Under the pieces are notes generated by a model, which was not told the origin of the DNA, did no database searches, and was given only the letters and a program-made list of their open reading frames with translations. A stretch of 33,751 nucleotides of DNA, taken from NCBI GenBank assembly GCA_919902995.1, contig CAKKSD010000041.1, positions 1-33,751 on the forward strand. Direction: 5' to 3'. This document shows, piece after piece, positions 26,543 to 33,751 of this stretch. Position numbers and translations under genes: made by a program. The DNA is from Thermodesulfovibrionia bacterium. Its GTDB lineage: Bacteria > Nitrospirota > Thermodesulfovibrionia > JACRGW01. How positions within the stretch are numbered: position 1 is the first letter of the stretch; every line of letters starts with the position of its first letter.

Positions 26543-28165
26543 ATGATTCCCTACCAGAACTCGCTTGGAATAGAGATCAGGGAAGATGCTGTAGTCCTTG
26601 TCCATCTCAGGAGAACCCTTAGTGAGACAAAGATACAGAATTCCCTAATGGTGCCATTTTCTTTCCCCCTCGCCCCTGAGGCAGAAGCTGAGTTTGTGGA
26701 TTCCTTTAAAAAGTTTATCAGTCATGCAAGGGTAAGATCTGAAAGGACGGTAGTAGGTATACCGAGGAAATTGGCTGTCTTGAGGTTCATCGAAATCCCT
26801 TCCCTTGATAAGGCGAACATTACTCAGTTGTTGGAGTATGAGATTGAAAAACACCTGCCTTTCAGCCAGGAAGATGTCTACTATGATTTTGAAGTTATGG
26901 AGAAGGCAGATGAGAATATTTACAGGGTTCTTATTACTGCCGTGAAGAAGGACCTGATAGATTATCTGAAGGACCTCTTTGAAAGGGTTCCGCTGAAGCC
27001 AAAGATTTTCGATCTCTCTACTTTCGGTATTATCAATGCATTAAGGTTCGGTAACGGTTTTTCTGATAATAAGATTGATACACTTATCTTTATGGGGCAA
27101 AGGGATATTGAATTGGAGTTGTTGCAGGGTGGGGTTCTGAAATATTCGAGGGTTCTGAGTAATGGGGACTCATTTATAGAAGGACTCTCAAGAGAAATAG
27201 ATATTGCCCTTTCAAATATTGATACAAAAGGAAGAGATAGGAAGATCGAAAACCTTATCCTCTCAGGCCCTGGTTCTCTTAAACCCGGCCTTATCGAGTT
27301 GGTCAGAGAAAGGATATATCCTGGTGCAAGGATAGAGGATATAGCCGGAAAGGTTATTATGAGGCAGATGGAAAGGCACGACCTCTATTCCCTGATACCT
27401 GCTACAGGACTGGCCCTGAGGGGGCTTGGTGAGGCAGAGACAAAGATAAACTTTCTCCCCCATAAGAAGGAAGTCGGAATAAACAGGAAAGATCTATACC
27501 CTACGATAATTACTTTAGTGACGGTTATATTACTTGGATTGTCAATATTGGCGAGCTATGTCATAAAGGAAGGTATTGAAATAAAACGTGTGGAGAAGAA
27601 GATAGAGAGCCTTAGGTCTCATGCAGATACTGTTGAGAAGATCCGGAAGGAGATAAAGGGTATCGAAGAAAGAAAGGGACTTCTTGTTAAGTTTAAAAAG
27701 GAAGACCTGAGCAAACTCGATACCCTTTCAGAGCTCACAAGAGTTATACCAGATGACGCATGGCTTTTAAGCCTTGATTATTCAGAGACATCAGAGCAGA
27801 AGGAAATGAAAGACACTAACGGAAAAACCAGAAGGGAGATAATTATCAGTGGATTTGCTAATGCGGCATCAAAGCTGATTCCCTTATTAGAAAATTCTCC
27901 TGTATTCGAAAATGTTGAATTTGCAGGCCCTATAACATCAGATGCTGAAGGAAAGGAGAGGTTCAGAATAAAGGTTCTGTCTAAAAAGGTTGCAGGTATG
28001 GATCTCTCTGTTAGAACATCTCCGAAACAGGTAAAACCTGAGATGATAAGGGAAGAGATTCCCCGGAATCCACCGACAGTCAAAAAGACAATAACAGAAG
28101 AGACCCTTATGGATAAATCCCAGGGAAAAGTGGGCGCACCAATGCCCATGGGAAAAGGGAGATGA
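26543..28165 (+). CDS. gspL: GspL-type assembly protein (PilM-like actin fold joined to a PilN-like domain)
   Basis: The 540-residue protein starts with an actin-like cytoplasmic domain (LGIEIREDAVVLVHL near 7-21, VVGIPRKLAVLRFIEIPS, LLEYEIEKHLPF), which would hold GspE at the membrane. One membrane segment lies near 318-340 (IITLVTVILLGLSILASYV). A coiled-coil and a PilN/GspL periplasmic ferredoxin-like domain follow. The last 55 residues are rich in proline and lysine and probably disordered. PilM and PilN are separate proteins in type IV pili; their fusion is the GspL arrangement. The start overlaps no gene and sits directly behind its promoter. The end overlaps gspM (ATGA). Confidence 0.88.
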   Translation: MIPYQNSLGIEIREDAVVLVHLRRTLSETKIQNSLMVPFSFPLAPEAEAEFVDSFKKFISHARVRSERTVVGIPRKLAVLRFIEIPSLDKANITQLLEYEIEKHLPFSQEDVYYDFEVMEKADENIYRVLITAVKKDLIDYLKDLFERVPLKPKIFDLSTFGIINALRFGNGFSDNKIDTLIFMGQRDIELELLQGGVLKYSRVLSNGDSFIEGLSREIDIALSNIDTKGRDRKIENLILSGPGSLKPGLIELVRERIYPGARIEDIAGKVIMRQMERHDLYSLIPATGLALRGLGEAETKINFLPHKKEVGINRKDLYPTIITLVTVILLGLSILASYVIKEGIEIKRVEKKIESLRSHADTVEKIRKEIKGIEERKGLLVKFKKEDLSKLDTLSELTRVIPDDAWLLSLDYSETSEQKEMKDTNGKTRREIIISGFANAASKLIPLLENSPVFENVEFAGPITSDAEGKERFRIKVLSKKVAGMDLSVRTSPKQVKPEMIREEIPRNPPTVKKTITEETLMDKSQGKVGAPMPMGKGR

Positions 28166-28767
28166 AAGTTAAGTTAGGCAAAAGGGAAAAGAAGGTAATC
28201 ATCTTAGGTTGTATCGCTGCATTCCTTATCTTTTCATATCTTTTAAACGACTGGTTTTCAGTATACAGGATGAATCTTGCTTCAAAGAAGGAAGTTAAGA
28301 GAATACAGTTAAGCCACACGATAGGAAAAATCTCTGAGAGGGAAGAGACCGAGAAGAGAATCATTGAGGCAAGGATAGAACTGGAAGATGCTGAAAAAGG
28401 GCTTATACCAGGAGATAAACCAGCAGTAGGGACTGCAGAGCTACAGAAGATCCTTAAAAATATGACCATCGCTGCGGAGATAGAGGTAAAGTCTGAGAGG
28501 ATTATAAACCCTGTAAGTATTAATGCCTACACTGCTATTTCTGTTGAGATAACTTTTGTATCTACAGTTTCAAGACTCAGCAATCTTCTTAATAGTATAG
28601 AAACATCTCCCTTTCTTCTCACTATCCCTGATATGAAGATAAGAGTGACGAACCTGAAAAAACCAGGTGATATCCATGTTAATCTAATGGTGAAGGGACT
28701 GATGAGAAGGTTTGATGAAAGTAAAAAAGCGGAATCGACTCGTTCTGAGAAAGAAGGAAATATCTAA
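28162..28767 (+). CDS. gspM: GspM/PilO-like inner-membrane protein
   Basis: The 201-residue protein has one N-terminal membrane segment (about 11-27, KVIILGCIAAFLIFSYLL), a coiled coil (about 40-95) and a periplasmic ferredoxin-like domain with VEITFVSTVSRLSNLLNSIE, as in GspM and PilO. It would pair with GspL in the inner-membrane platform. The name rests on position and topology, since the family is poorly conserved in sequence. It overlaps gspL and shares one base with gspC. Confidence 0.8.
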   Translation: MKVKLGKREKKVIILGCIAAFLIFSYLLNDWFSVYRMNLASKKEVKRIQLSHTIGKISEREETEKRIIEARIELEDAEKGLIPGDKPAVGTAELQKILKNMTIAAEIEVKSERIINPVSINAYTAISVEITFVSTVSRLSNLLNSIETSPFLLTIPDMKIRVTNLKKPGDIHVNLMVKGLMRRFDESKKAESTRSEKEGNI

Positions 28768-29360
28768 TGAGGAGGTTTTTTCTTATAAACATTATCTTAT
28801 CATTCTTAGTCCTCTTTCTCGCATTTAGATTGTATGGGATATGGACAAAACCAGAGGAAAAGGTTCTTCCTCAGAAAAAAACATTTTCACAGAAAGAAAA
28901 AACAGAAATTACTGAAACAAAGAAGGACATCAATTTTTATAAGATAGTTACTCAGAAAGATCTATTCAGACCAAGCAGGACTGGATTGGTGGGTGAGGAT
29001 ATAAAACCTGGCTTGTCTTTATCAACTAAGCTAAAACTCTTTGGTGTTTTGATTATGGATGACGATAGGATTGCTATCCTTGAAGACCCAATATCGAATA
29101 AAAGGAAGAAATACCGTGTAAAAGACCACATAGGTAATTTTATAGTCGCAGAAATAGAGAGCAACAGAGTTTTACTCCTGAGAGGAGAAGATAAAATTGT
29201 TGTTAACCTCAGAGAGATAAAGATCTTATCTCCGCCAACCATGGCAGGTGCTGTTCCACCAAAACCGACTCAAAGGCCTGTTCCTATAGTTCCTCAAAAA
29301 TCGCCTACTCCAGCCCTACCTCCACAACCTCATTCTCCAATGACTGAAACTATGGAATGA
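28767..29360 (+). CDS. gspC: GspC-like inner-membrane protein
   Basis: The 197-residue protein has a short cytoplasmic start, a membrane segment (about 5-24), and a periplasmic homology region (about 60-150) with KDLFRPSR and LKLFGVLIMDDDRIAILEDP, the GspC/PilP pattern that binds the N-terminal domain of the secretin GspD. There is no PDZ domain, and the protein ends in a proline-rich tail. Its place immediately before gspD agrees. In classical proteobacterial loci gspC comes first; here it follows gspM. Confidence 0.82.
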   Translation: MRRFFLINIILSFLVLFLAFRLYGIWTKPEEKVLPQKKTFSQKEKTEITETKKDINFYKIVTQKDLFRPSRTGLVGEDIKPGLSLSTKLKLFGVLIMDDDRIAILEDPISNKRKKYRVKDHIGNFIVAEIESNRVLLLRGEDKIVVNLREIKILSPPTMAGAVPPKPTQRPVPIVPQKSPTPALPPQPHSPMTETME

Positions 29361-29471
29361 TCCTCTGAGGTAGCACCAATTTACTGAGTGAGCTATCCTA
29401 TTGAAATAAGACAATATTCTTGAAGATACTATACCCTCGGGAAAAAAGACATGCCAGCAAACAACATCTTT

Positions 29472-29608
29472 TGCACCGCATAAAAGGCTTTAGTGTGCAT
29501 CTTTTCATATCCATCTGAAAGAAAGGCGGTGCATTCTGACAGTTTTTCGGAAAAGGTTAAATATTGTATACGTAGAAAGAGTTAAATTATGCCTGTCTTT
29601 GCCGAAAA
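29472..29608 (+). other. Structured 5' region of unknown function ahead of gspD
   Basis: The 323-base gap between gspC and gspD contains an eight-base stem TGCACCGC (29472-29479) / GCGGTGCA (29526-29533) enclosing 46 bases with an inner imperfect hairpin, and a second long-range pair TTTTCGG (29544-29550) / CCGAAAA (29602-29608). I recognise no known riboswitch. It precedes the predicted gspD promoter, so it would belong to the gspLMC message or to a longer gspD leader. Confidence 0.35.
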
Positions 29609-29623
29609 GATCTTATAAAGGAC

Positions 29624-29653
29624 TTGACGAAAGGGAGTTCCTTGAGTTATAGT
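29624..29653 (+). promoter_or_regulatory. Putative gspD promoter
   Basis: TTGACG (29624-29629) and TATAGT (29648-29653) are 18 bases apart. The start would be near 29660, about 24 bases before the gspD ATG, with AGGGG at 29666-29670 as a possible ribosome site. Confidence 0.5.
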
Positions 29654-29683
29654 TTGGCTACTTCCAGGGGTATTAACCTTAAC

Positions 29684-31603
29684 ATGAAAAATGAAAAACT
29701 TGTATTTTTAATTGTTCCATTAATAATTATCTCCTGTGCTACAAAGTCCAAGGATATCAAAAAGGAAGAGATTCCCTCTGCCCCCCCTGTTGAAGTAACC
29801 CAGGTATCACCTCCTCAAGAGATAAAACCTGAGGAAAAACCTCCCCCTCCTATCTCTCCACAACCCACCCCTGAGAAGTTTGTCCTGCTAAATTTCGATG
29901 ATGCTGATCTGAGGGATATAATTACCCTTGTGAGCGATGTCACAGGATTGAATTTCATCATTGCCCCAGGTGTTACAGCGAAGATAACGATATATTCTAC
30001 AAAAAAGATACCTGCCAGCGAGCTCTTTTCTATCGTTGAAACAATCCTCGAGGTGAATGGTCTCGCAGTCGTGAAATCAGAAAACTTTTATATAATAGTC
30101 CCGAAAGGAAGAGAACCCTCGCTTATCAATAGTACAAGAATAAGGATTTTCAACCCTAAGAATGTTGATGTCAGGACGCTTTCAAGAGAGCTTATGAATA
30201 TCATTAATACCATTACTTTTGGAAGAGAAGGGATTTCCCTCATACCCTTAGAAAGGCTTAACGAGCTTATCATATTCTCACCAAATGAGAAATTCCTAAA
30301 GACAATCGAAGAATGGGCAAAAAAACTTGATGAAGAGATTGTACCGCGTGGTCTTACGACATTCGTCTACCCTGTAAGGAATGTAAAGGTAAAGGAGATA
30401 GCAGAGGTCCTTAAGGCTATATATGAGACAAAGGAAGGTGTAAAACCAGCAACAAAACCAGCAACAACAACTACGACTATAGCCCCCAAATCTACTCAAA
30501 CTCCCCAAACTACACAGAAGGTAGAGGTTTTTGAAACAAGAGGAACGGGGGAGATAAAGATTGTTGTCTATGAACCCACCAATTCCATCGTAATCCTTGC
30601 ATCTTTTGCGGATTATAAACAGATAGTTGAAACAATAAAAATGCTTGATGTATATCCAAGGCAGGTCTTGATAGAGGTTCTTATAGCAGAGGTAACCCTT
30701 ACTGATGAAACCCGTTTTGGAATTCAATGGTCACTTCTGAGTCAGGGAAAGGCAAATGTTTTTGGAGAGACCCATACCTTTGAAGGCCTGAGCCAGTTCA
30801 GACCTGGAACATCGTTATATTCAGTTGAAGAAAGCCCACTTCCACCAAGTATATCAGGTGGACTGACTCCTGCTACAGGAGGATATTCCTATTTACTCTA
30901 TGAGGCAGGAAGGCTAACGGCAATGCTCCATGCCTTAGCGACTGAGGGAAAGGTTAATGTCTTGTCGAGCCCACATCTCCTCGTAAAAGATAATCAGGAG
31001 GCGAGTATTGATATTGGTTCAGAGGTTCCAATATCGACCGGTGTAACACAGCAAGTTACCGGAGCCCAGACCCCCCTATCCCAGAGTATCCAGTATAAGA
31101 CCGTAGGAGTAAAACTCAAGATGAAACCTGTAATCAATGATGAAGGAACAGTGGTGCTGGACATTACTCAGGAGGTAAGCGAACAATCAACCGATGTAAA
31201 TGTTGGCGGGCTTTCTTATCCCTCTTTTTCTAAGAGGGAAGCAAAGACAGCTATTGTAGTAAGCCATAGCCAGAGCATTGTTATAGGAGGAATTATGAGA
31301 GAAATAAGTAAGAGAGACTATGAAGGCATCCCGCTTTTAAGCAAGATTCCACTTATTGGAAATCTCTTTAGATATACAGTAAATAAAAATGAAAAAACAG
31401 AGCTGATAATTCTTCTTACCCCACATGTAATAGAAAATAAGATAGATGTAGATGTTATAACACAAAAGTTCAAAGAAAAAGTTAAGGACCTAAAGAAACC
31501 ACTGAGGAAGTTAGAGAAAGAAGAAGAAAAGAGGAAGATGGAAAAGAAGGATAAGGAAGAAGAAAAGAAGGATAAGAAAGAGGAATCTCAGCCTTCGGAA
31601 TGA
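29684..31603 (+). CDS. gspD: Type II secretion secretin GspD, predicted lipoprotein
   Basis: GspD forms the outer-membrane channel. The start is set at ATG 29684 because the protein then begins with a signal peptide and a lipobox, IIISC (Cys18); the TTG 60 bases upstream coincides with a -35 box. The 639-residue protein has a proline-rich linker (about 30-65), an N0 domain (LLNFDDADLRDIITLVSDVTG), N1/N2 repeats with a Thr/Pro-rich insert, and the secretin domain (VLIEVLIAEVTLTDETRFGIQW to RYTVNKNEKTELIILLTPHVI). The last 50 residues are almost all Lys and Glu. Lipidation would make it a liposecretin, able to reach the outer membrane without a pilotin. It touches the next lipoprotein gene. Confidence 0.93.
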   Translation: MKNEKLVFLIVPLIIISCATKSKDIKKEEIPSAPPVEVTQVSPPQEIKPEEKPPPPISPQPTPEKFVLLNFDDADLRDIITLVSDVTGLNFIIAPGVTAKITIYSTKKIPASELFSIVETILEVNGLAVVKSENFYIIVPKGREPSLINSTRIRIFNPKNVDVRTLSRELMNIINTITFGREGISLIPLERLNELIIFSPNEKFLKTIEEWAKKLDEEIVPRGLTTFVYPVRNVKVKEIAEVLKAIYETKEGVKPATKPATTTTTIAPKSTQTPQTTQKVEVFETRGTGEIKIVVYEPTNSIVILASFADYKQIVETIKMLDVYPRQVLIEVLIAEVTLTDETRFGIQWSLLSQGKANVFGETHTFEGLSQFRPGTSLYSVEESPLPPSISGGLTPATGGYSYLLYEAGRLTAMLHALATEGKVNVLSSPHLLVKDNQEASIDIGSEVPISTGVTQQVTGAQTPLSQSIQYKTVGVKLKMKPVINDEGTVVLDITQEVSEQSTDVNVGGLSYPSFSKREAKTAIVVSHSQSIVIGGIMREISKRDYEGIPLLSKIPLIGNLFRYTVNKNEKTELIILLTPHVIENKIDVDVITQKFKEKVKDLKKPLRKLEKEEEKRKMEKKDKEEEKKDKKEESQPSE

Positions 31604-31620
31604 CAATGGGACAGGCGAAC

Positions 31621-32349
31621 ATGAAATCTATAAAGGTAATTGGCATTATCTTAATATCTCTATCTATCTTTTACTGTGGCAGGCCAGGGGGGAAAGACGA
31701 GGAAAATGCACCCGGTAGCTATCTGCAGGTAACATCTGTAACTCTGAGTGGTAACACCGTAACCATAACTGTAAAGAATACATTCAAAGACACTTCAGTT
31801 ACCACCCCTAATTCCTTATATGATGTTACACTTACGAGCTATACTTTAACATATTTCAGTGGAGACGGATCTATCATCCTTACCTCTACCCAAAATAATT
31901 CAATCTATATCTATATCCCAGTTAAGGGGGAGGCCGAAGACGTACCTATCACTTTAGTCCCCGGTCCGAGTTCTATTTCCTATTCAAGTGCGAGTGTATA
32001 TCTTTCAGGGAAGAATGGTTTTGGTAATAAGATCGCGACCACATTCTACCTTCCAAGGCTCGGTGGAGGTATAGGTACGGCCGCCCCAACAGTAACCTCT
32101 GTAAGTCCTAATAGTGGTTCAACAGGCAATAGCTATACTGTGTACATATATGGCACTAACTTTGTAAGTGGGGCAACAGTAACATTTGGATCTGGTATAA
32201 CAGTCAACTCCACCAGTTTTGTTAGCTCTACACAACTTACAGTTAATATAACTATAGACTCCGATGCATCCACAGGGACAAGAGATGTAACAGTAACGAA
32301 TCCAGACGGACAGTCAGGCACAGGTACAGGAATATTTACTGTAACATAG
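31621..32349 (+). CDS. IPT/TIG-domain lipoprotein of unknown function
   Basis: From ATG 31621 the 242-residue protein starts with a hydrophobic signal and Cys19 (SIFYC), an atypical lipobox. A start at 31600, overlapping the gspD stop, would add seven residues. A beta-rich, Ser/Thr-rich central part follows. The last 85 residues form one IPT/TIG immunoglobulin-like domain (PTVTSVSPNSGSTGNSYTVYIYGTNFV, then VTVTNPDGQSG). The close link to gspD suggests a surface or outer-membrane accessory of the secretion system, or a substrate. That role is inference. Confidence 0.75.
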   Translation: MKSIKVIGIILISLSIFYCGRPGGKDEENAPGSYLQVTSVTLSGNTVTITVKNTFKDTSVTTPNSLYDVTLTSYTLTYFSGDGSIILTSTQNNSIYIYIPVKGEAEDVPITLVPGPSSISYSSASVYLSGKNGFGNKIATTFYLPRLGGGIGTAAPTVTSVSPNSGSTGNSYTVYIYGTNFVSGATVTFGSGITVNSTSFVSSTQLTVNITIDSDASTGTRDVTVTNPDGQSGTGTGIFTVT

Positions 32350-32389
32350 CAGTACATTCCGGAAAATCGGAACTTTAATGCAGTGGGAA

Positions 32390-32415
32390 CTCCCCGCCTG
32401 TAAAGGCGGGAATGA
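32390..32415. repeat. Partial dispersed element with hairpin
   Basis: CCCCGCC and GGCGGG flank six bases and are followed by AATGAGA, resembling one end of the GTCATTCC family. It begins the 487-base gap (32350-32836) after the lipoprotein gene, which holds only repeats and hairpins. Confidence 0.4.
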
Positions 32416-32481
32416 GAGCAGATTCCAGTGTCTTCCAAATCTTCATCAGGACAGGTTCTAAACAAATCAAAGACTTATGAG

Positions 32482-32529
32482 ACCCTGAAATCGGAGACAC
32501 TGAATTTATTTCAGGGCAAAGTTCAGGGT
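32482..32529. repeat. Hairpin element with two alternative partners
   Basis: CCCTGAAAT (32483-32491) pairs with ATTTCAGGG (32508-32516), and the overlapping ACCCTGAA (32482-32489) pairs with TTCAGGGT (32522-32529). Only one can form at a time. CCCTGAA-type repeats are common dispersed elements in related genomes by my recollection. Confidence 0.5.
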
Positions 32530-32616
32530 GACACTTAAAAATGTTTATTGGTTTTTTATCACAGAAGAGATAATGCTTACTAACTATAATTAAATTGACA
32601 TTTTGCTAAAACTGAT

Positions 32617-32637
32617 AACCCGCTGCTTGCAGCGGTT
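32617..32637. repeat. CCGCTG-CTTG-CAGCGG hairpin
   Basis: A six-base-pair stem with a CTTG loop, almost the mirror of the hairpin at 32772. No gene is near. It could belong to the same repeat family. Confidence 0.5.
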
Positions 32638-32654
32638 GGGAAACATTTTGTTTT

Positions 32655-32748
32655 GTCATTCCTGCTAAAAGCAGGAATCCAGTATTTATGTTCCTGGATT
32701 CCGCATCCCCCGATTGATAACTTCGAGGGCAGGCGAGTGCGGAATGAC
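32655..32748. repeat. Dispersed GTCATTCC element, 94 bases
   Basis: It has ends GTCATTCC and GGAATGAC, an outer hairpin ATTCCTGC / GCAGGAAT, a nine-base stem GGAATCCAG / CTGGATTCC, and the CCCCGATT...CTTCGAGG core (32708-32728) shared with the element in the gspF-gspG gap. Confidence 0.75.
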
Positions 32749-32771
32749 GATGTTGTTTTTTAGTTTATGAT

Positions 32772-32793
32772 ACCCCGCAGCTTGCTGCGGGGT
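32772..32793. terminator. Terminator-like hairpin
   Basis: ACCCCGCAG and CTGCGGGGT form a nine-base-pair GC-rich stem around CTTG, followed on the plus strand by TTACTTTTTAG. It could stop transcripts from the secretion locus before the convergent higA end at 32837. The T-run is short and delayed, and it may be a dispersed repeat instead. Confidence 0.4.
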
Positions 32794-32836
32794 TACTTTT
32801 TAGTTAGTCCGTTTTTCTTTGTTGTAACGTTAACAT

Positions 32837-33145
32837 TCACACATTTGCGTATTTAAGTTTGTTGACTGTGTGAATGGATTCAATATCTTTCTTATACCGT
32901 TTTTGTGCCTCTTCAATATCATAAAGCGTCTGCAGATTCATCCAGAACTCTGCTGGGATGCCGAAAAACTTACCGAGCTTTAAAGCAGTTTCTGCTGTAA
33001 CGCCTCTTTCACCCTTTATAATCTGGCCTAATCTTGTTTGTAACAGGCCTGTTTCTTTAGAGAGGCGATAGACGGATATCCCCATCGGCTCCAAAAATTC
33101 TTCTTTAAGCACTTCTCCGGGGTGTATATTCTTTAATGTCCTCAT
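32837..33145 (-). CDS. higA: Antitoxin HigA (helix-turn-helix, addiction-module type)
   Basis: The 102-residue protein begins with the family signature IHPGEVLKEEFLEPMG and carries an XRE-type helix-turn-helix (about 24-60: VYRLSKETGLLQTRLGQIIKGERG) and FGIPAEFWMNLQTLYD. It would neutralise HigB and repress the operon. It follows higB by 12 bases, the inverted toxin-first order usual for higBA. Confidence 0.92.
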   Translation of the reverse strand: MRTLKNIHPGEVLKEEFLEPMGISVYRLSKETGLLQTRLGQIIKGERGVTAETALKLGKFFGIPAEFWMNLQTLYDIEEAQKRYKKDIESIHTVNKLKYANV

Positions 33146-33157
33146 ACTAACCTCCTT

Positions 33158-33445
33158 TCAATGATAATCTGTTATTTCAACATCAAAGGCGTTTCCACCT
33201 TCCCACTTAAAACATATACGCCATTGGTCATTTATCCTTATGCTCCATTGACCTTCTCTGGTTCCCTTTAATGCCTCAAGTCTATTATTGGGAGGAACCC
33301 TCAGTGTTTTAAGTGTCGTTGCTGCAGCAATCATTCTCAATTTTCGTCTCGCCGTATTATGAATCTGAGAGGGTAGCCTTATCTTCTTTGAAAACCGCCC
33401 CTTCCATACAAATTCGGACTCCTCGTCTTTAAATGATGCTATCAT
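33158..33445 (-). CDS. higB: Toxin HigB (RelE/ParE superfamily)
   Basis: The 95-residue protein has the HigB pattern: SFKDEESEFVWKG, a helical middle with LRMIAAATTLKTLRVPPNNRLEALKG, GQWSIRINDQWRICFKW and the C-terminal VEITDYH. HigB cleaves mRNA on the ribosome. The start codon lies eight bases behind a -10 box and has no Shine-Dalgarno site, so the mRNA should be nearly leaderless. Confidence 0.93.
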   Translation of the reverse strand: MIASFKDEESEFVWKGRFSKKIRLPSQIHNTARRKLRMIAAATTLKTLRVPPNNRLEALKGTREGQWSIRINDQWRICFKWEGGNAFDVEITDYH

Positions 33446-33453
33446 CTAACAAT

Positions 33454-33483
33454 AGTATCACAAAAAAGAAGTATGAATGTCAA
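33454..33483 (-). promoter_or_regulatory. higBA promoter (leaderless type)
   Basis: On the minus strand TTGACA (33483-33478) is followed after 18 bases by GATACT (33459-33454) with TG one base before it (extended -10). The higB ATG at 33445 begins nine bases after the end of the -10 box. Confidence 0.65.
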
Positions 33484-33751
33484 CCAGATTTTTTATAAAG
33501 TACATCAGACGGAAGAGCAGGGGTTGTTTTCTTTAAAACATTCCCGACTACCCTTACAAACCGCGAAAAGTCAAGTATGTAGGGTAATGGAGAAGTTATT
33601 AACGTTTTCTCTGTTCCCAGGAACAGCATTTTCAAGTTTTTCCTCTTTTTGGTTGCTGCGTTTTGCCTGCAAAACTGCCTGCAATATGCAGGCAAAATGT
33701 TGTCAACAAATAGAATTGTCCGGTTATAGAGCACATAAACTGTCCGGTCTG
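33484..33751. other. Gap with palindromes; no supported gene
   Basis: The region upstream of higB contains CTGTTCC-CA-GGAACAG (33611-33626), an 11-base inverted repeat TTTTGCCTGCA / TGCAGGCAAAA (33661-33671 and 33687-33697) with a nested TGCCTGCA / TGCAGGCA hairpin, and two TGTCCGGT copies (33717-33724, 33741-33748). An 84-codon minus-strand frame crosses all of these and is not recognisable. The TGTCCGGT repeats could be the end of a mobile element that continues past the window; this is a guess. Confidence 0.35.

Noticed and set aside
29361-29623. Cyclic di-GMP (GEMM) riboswitch before gspD
   Set aside because: The conserved GEMM core and tetraloop receptor are not present, only generic stems.
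33480-33734. 84-residue minus-strand reading frame
   Set aside because: It needs a GTG start in a repeat, runs through several palindromes, ends inside the higB -35 box and matches nothing I know.

Overview
The window suggests an uncultured, Gram-negative (diderm), probably anaerobic bacterium. It carries a complete set of type II secretion core genes, lipoprotein signals, selenocysteine genes (selA, selB), several radical SAM enzymes and a BioW-type biotin cluster. Gene content and style recall Nitrospirota (Thermodesulfovibrio-like) or Desulfobacterota. That placement is inference, not something the sequence proves.

Region 1 (1-8140) is an accessory defence island. It has a type III restriction-modification pair (mod, res), an OLD-family ATPase/TOPRIM nuclease, an N-terminal scrap of a TcmP-like gene, a two-copy degenerate CRISPR remnant, an intact YefM-YoeB toxin-antitoxin with its paired TGTACA operator, and the wreck of a type I-C CRISPR-Cas locus (the first 60 codons of cas1, a leader-like stretch and one repeat). 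It ends at two tRNA genes (Gly-GCC, Cys-GCA) on the minus strand.

Region 2 (8292-13878) is a biotin cluster: bioB, bioW, a lipid kinase gene, bioF, a fabG-like gene and bioD. A BirA-type operator overlaps the -35 box of a near-perfect promoter. Pimelate is activated by BioW, condensed with alanine by BioF, carboxylated by BioD after an amination step whose gene (bioA) is not here, and sulphurated by BioB.

Region 3 (14001-20262) is housekeeping: hisS, a convergent TatD-radical SAM fusion gene whose end overlaps hisS, then selA and selB.

Region 4 (20371-32349) is a type II secretion locus in the order E-F-G-H-I-J-K, L-M-C, D, plus an IPT-domain lipoprotein gene. Promoters are visible before E, L and D. 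No prepilin peptidase gene is present. Region 5 (32350-33751) holds dispersed repeats, a higBA toxin-antitoxin on the minus strand, and a palindrome-rich gap.

Two themes cut across the window. First, the lead genes of several transcription units (bioB, hisS, gspE, gspL, higB) have a recognisable -35/-10 pair whose -10 box ends only 6-13 bases before the start codon and no Shine-Dalgarno sequence, so their mRNAs look leaderless or nearly so. Genes inside operons are mostly coupled by ATGA-type overlaps or have GGAGG sites. Second, most larger gaps hold short dispersed elements with GTCATTCC...GGAATGAC ends, one of them inside the secretion locus.
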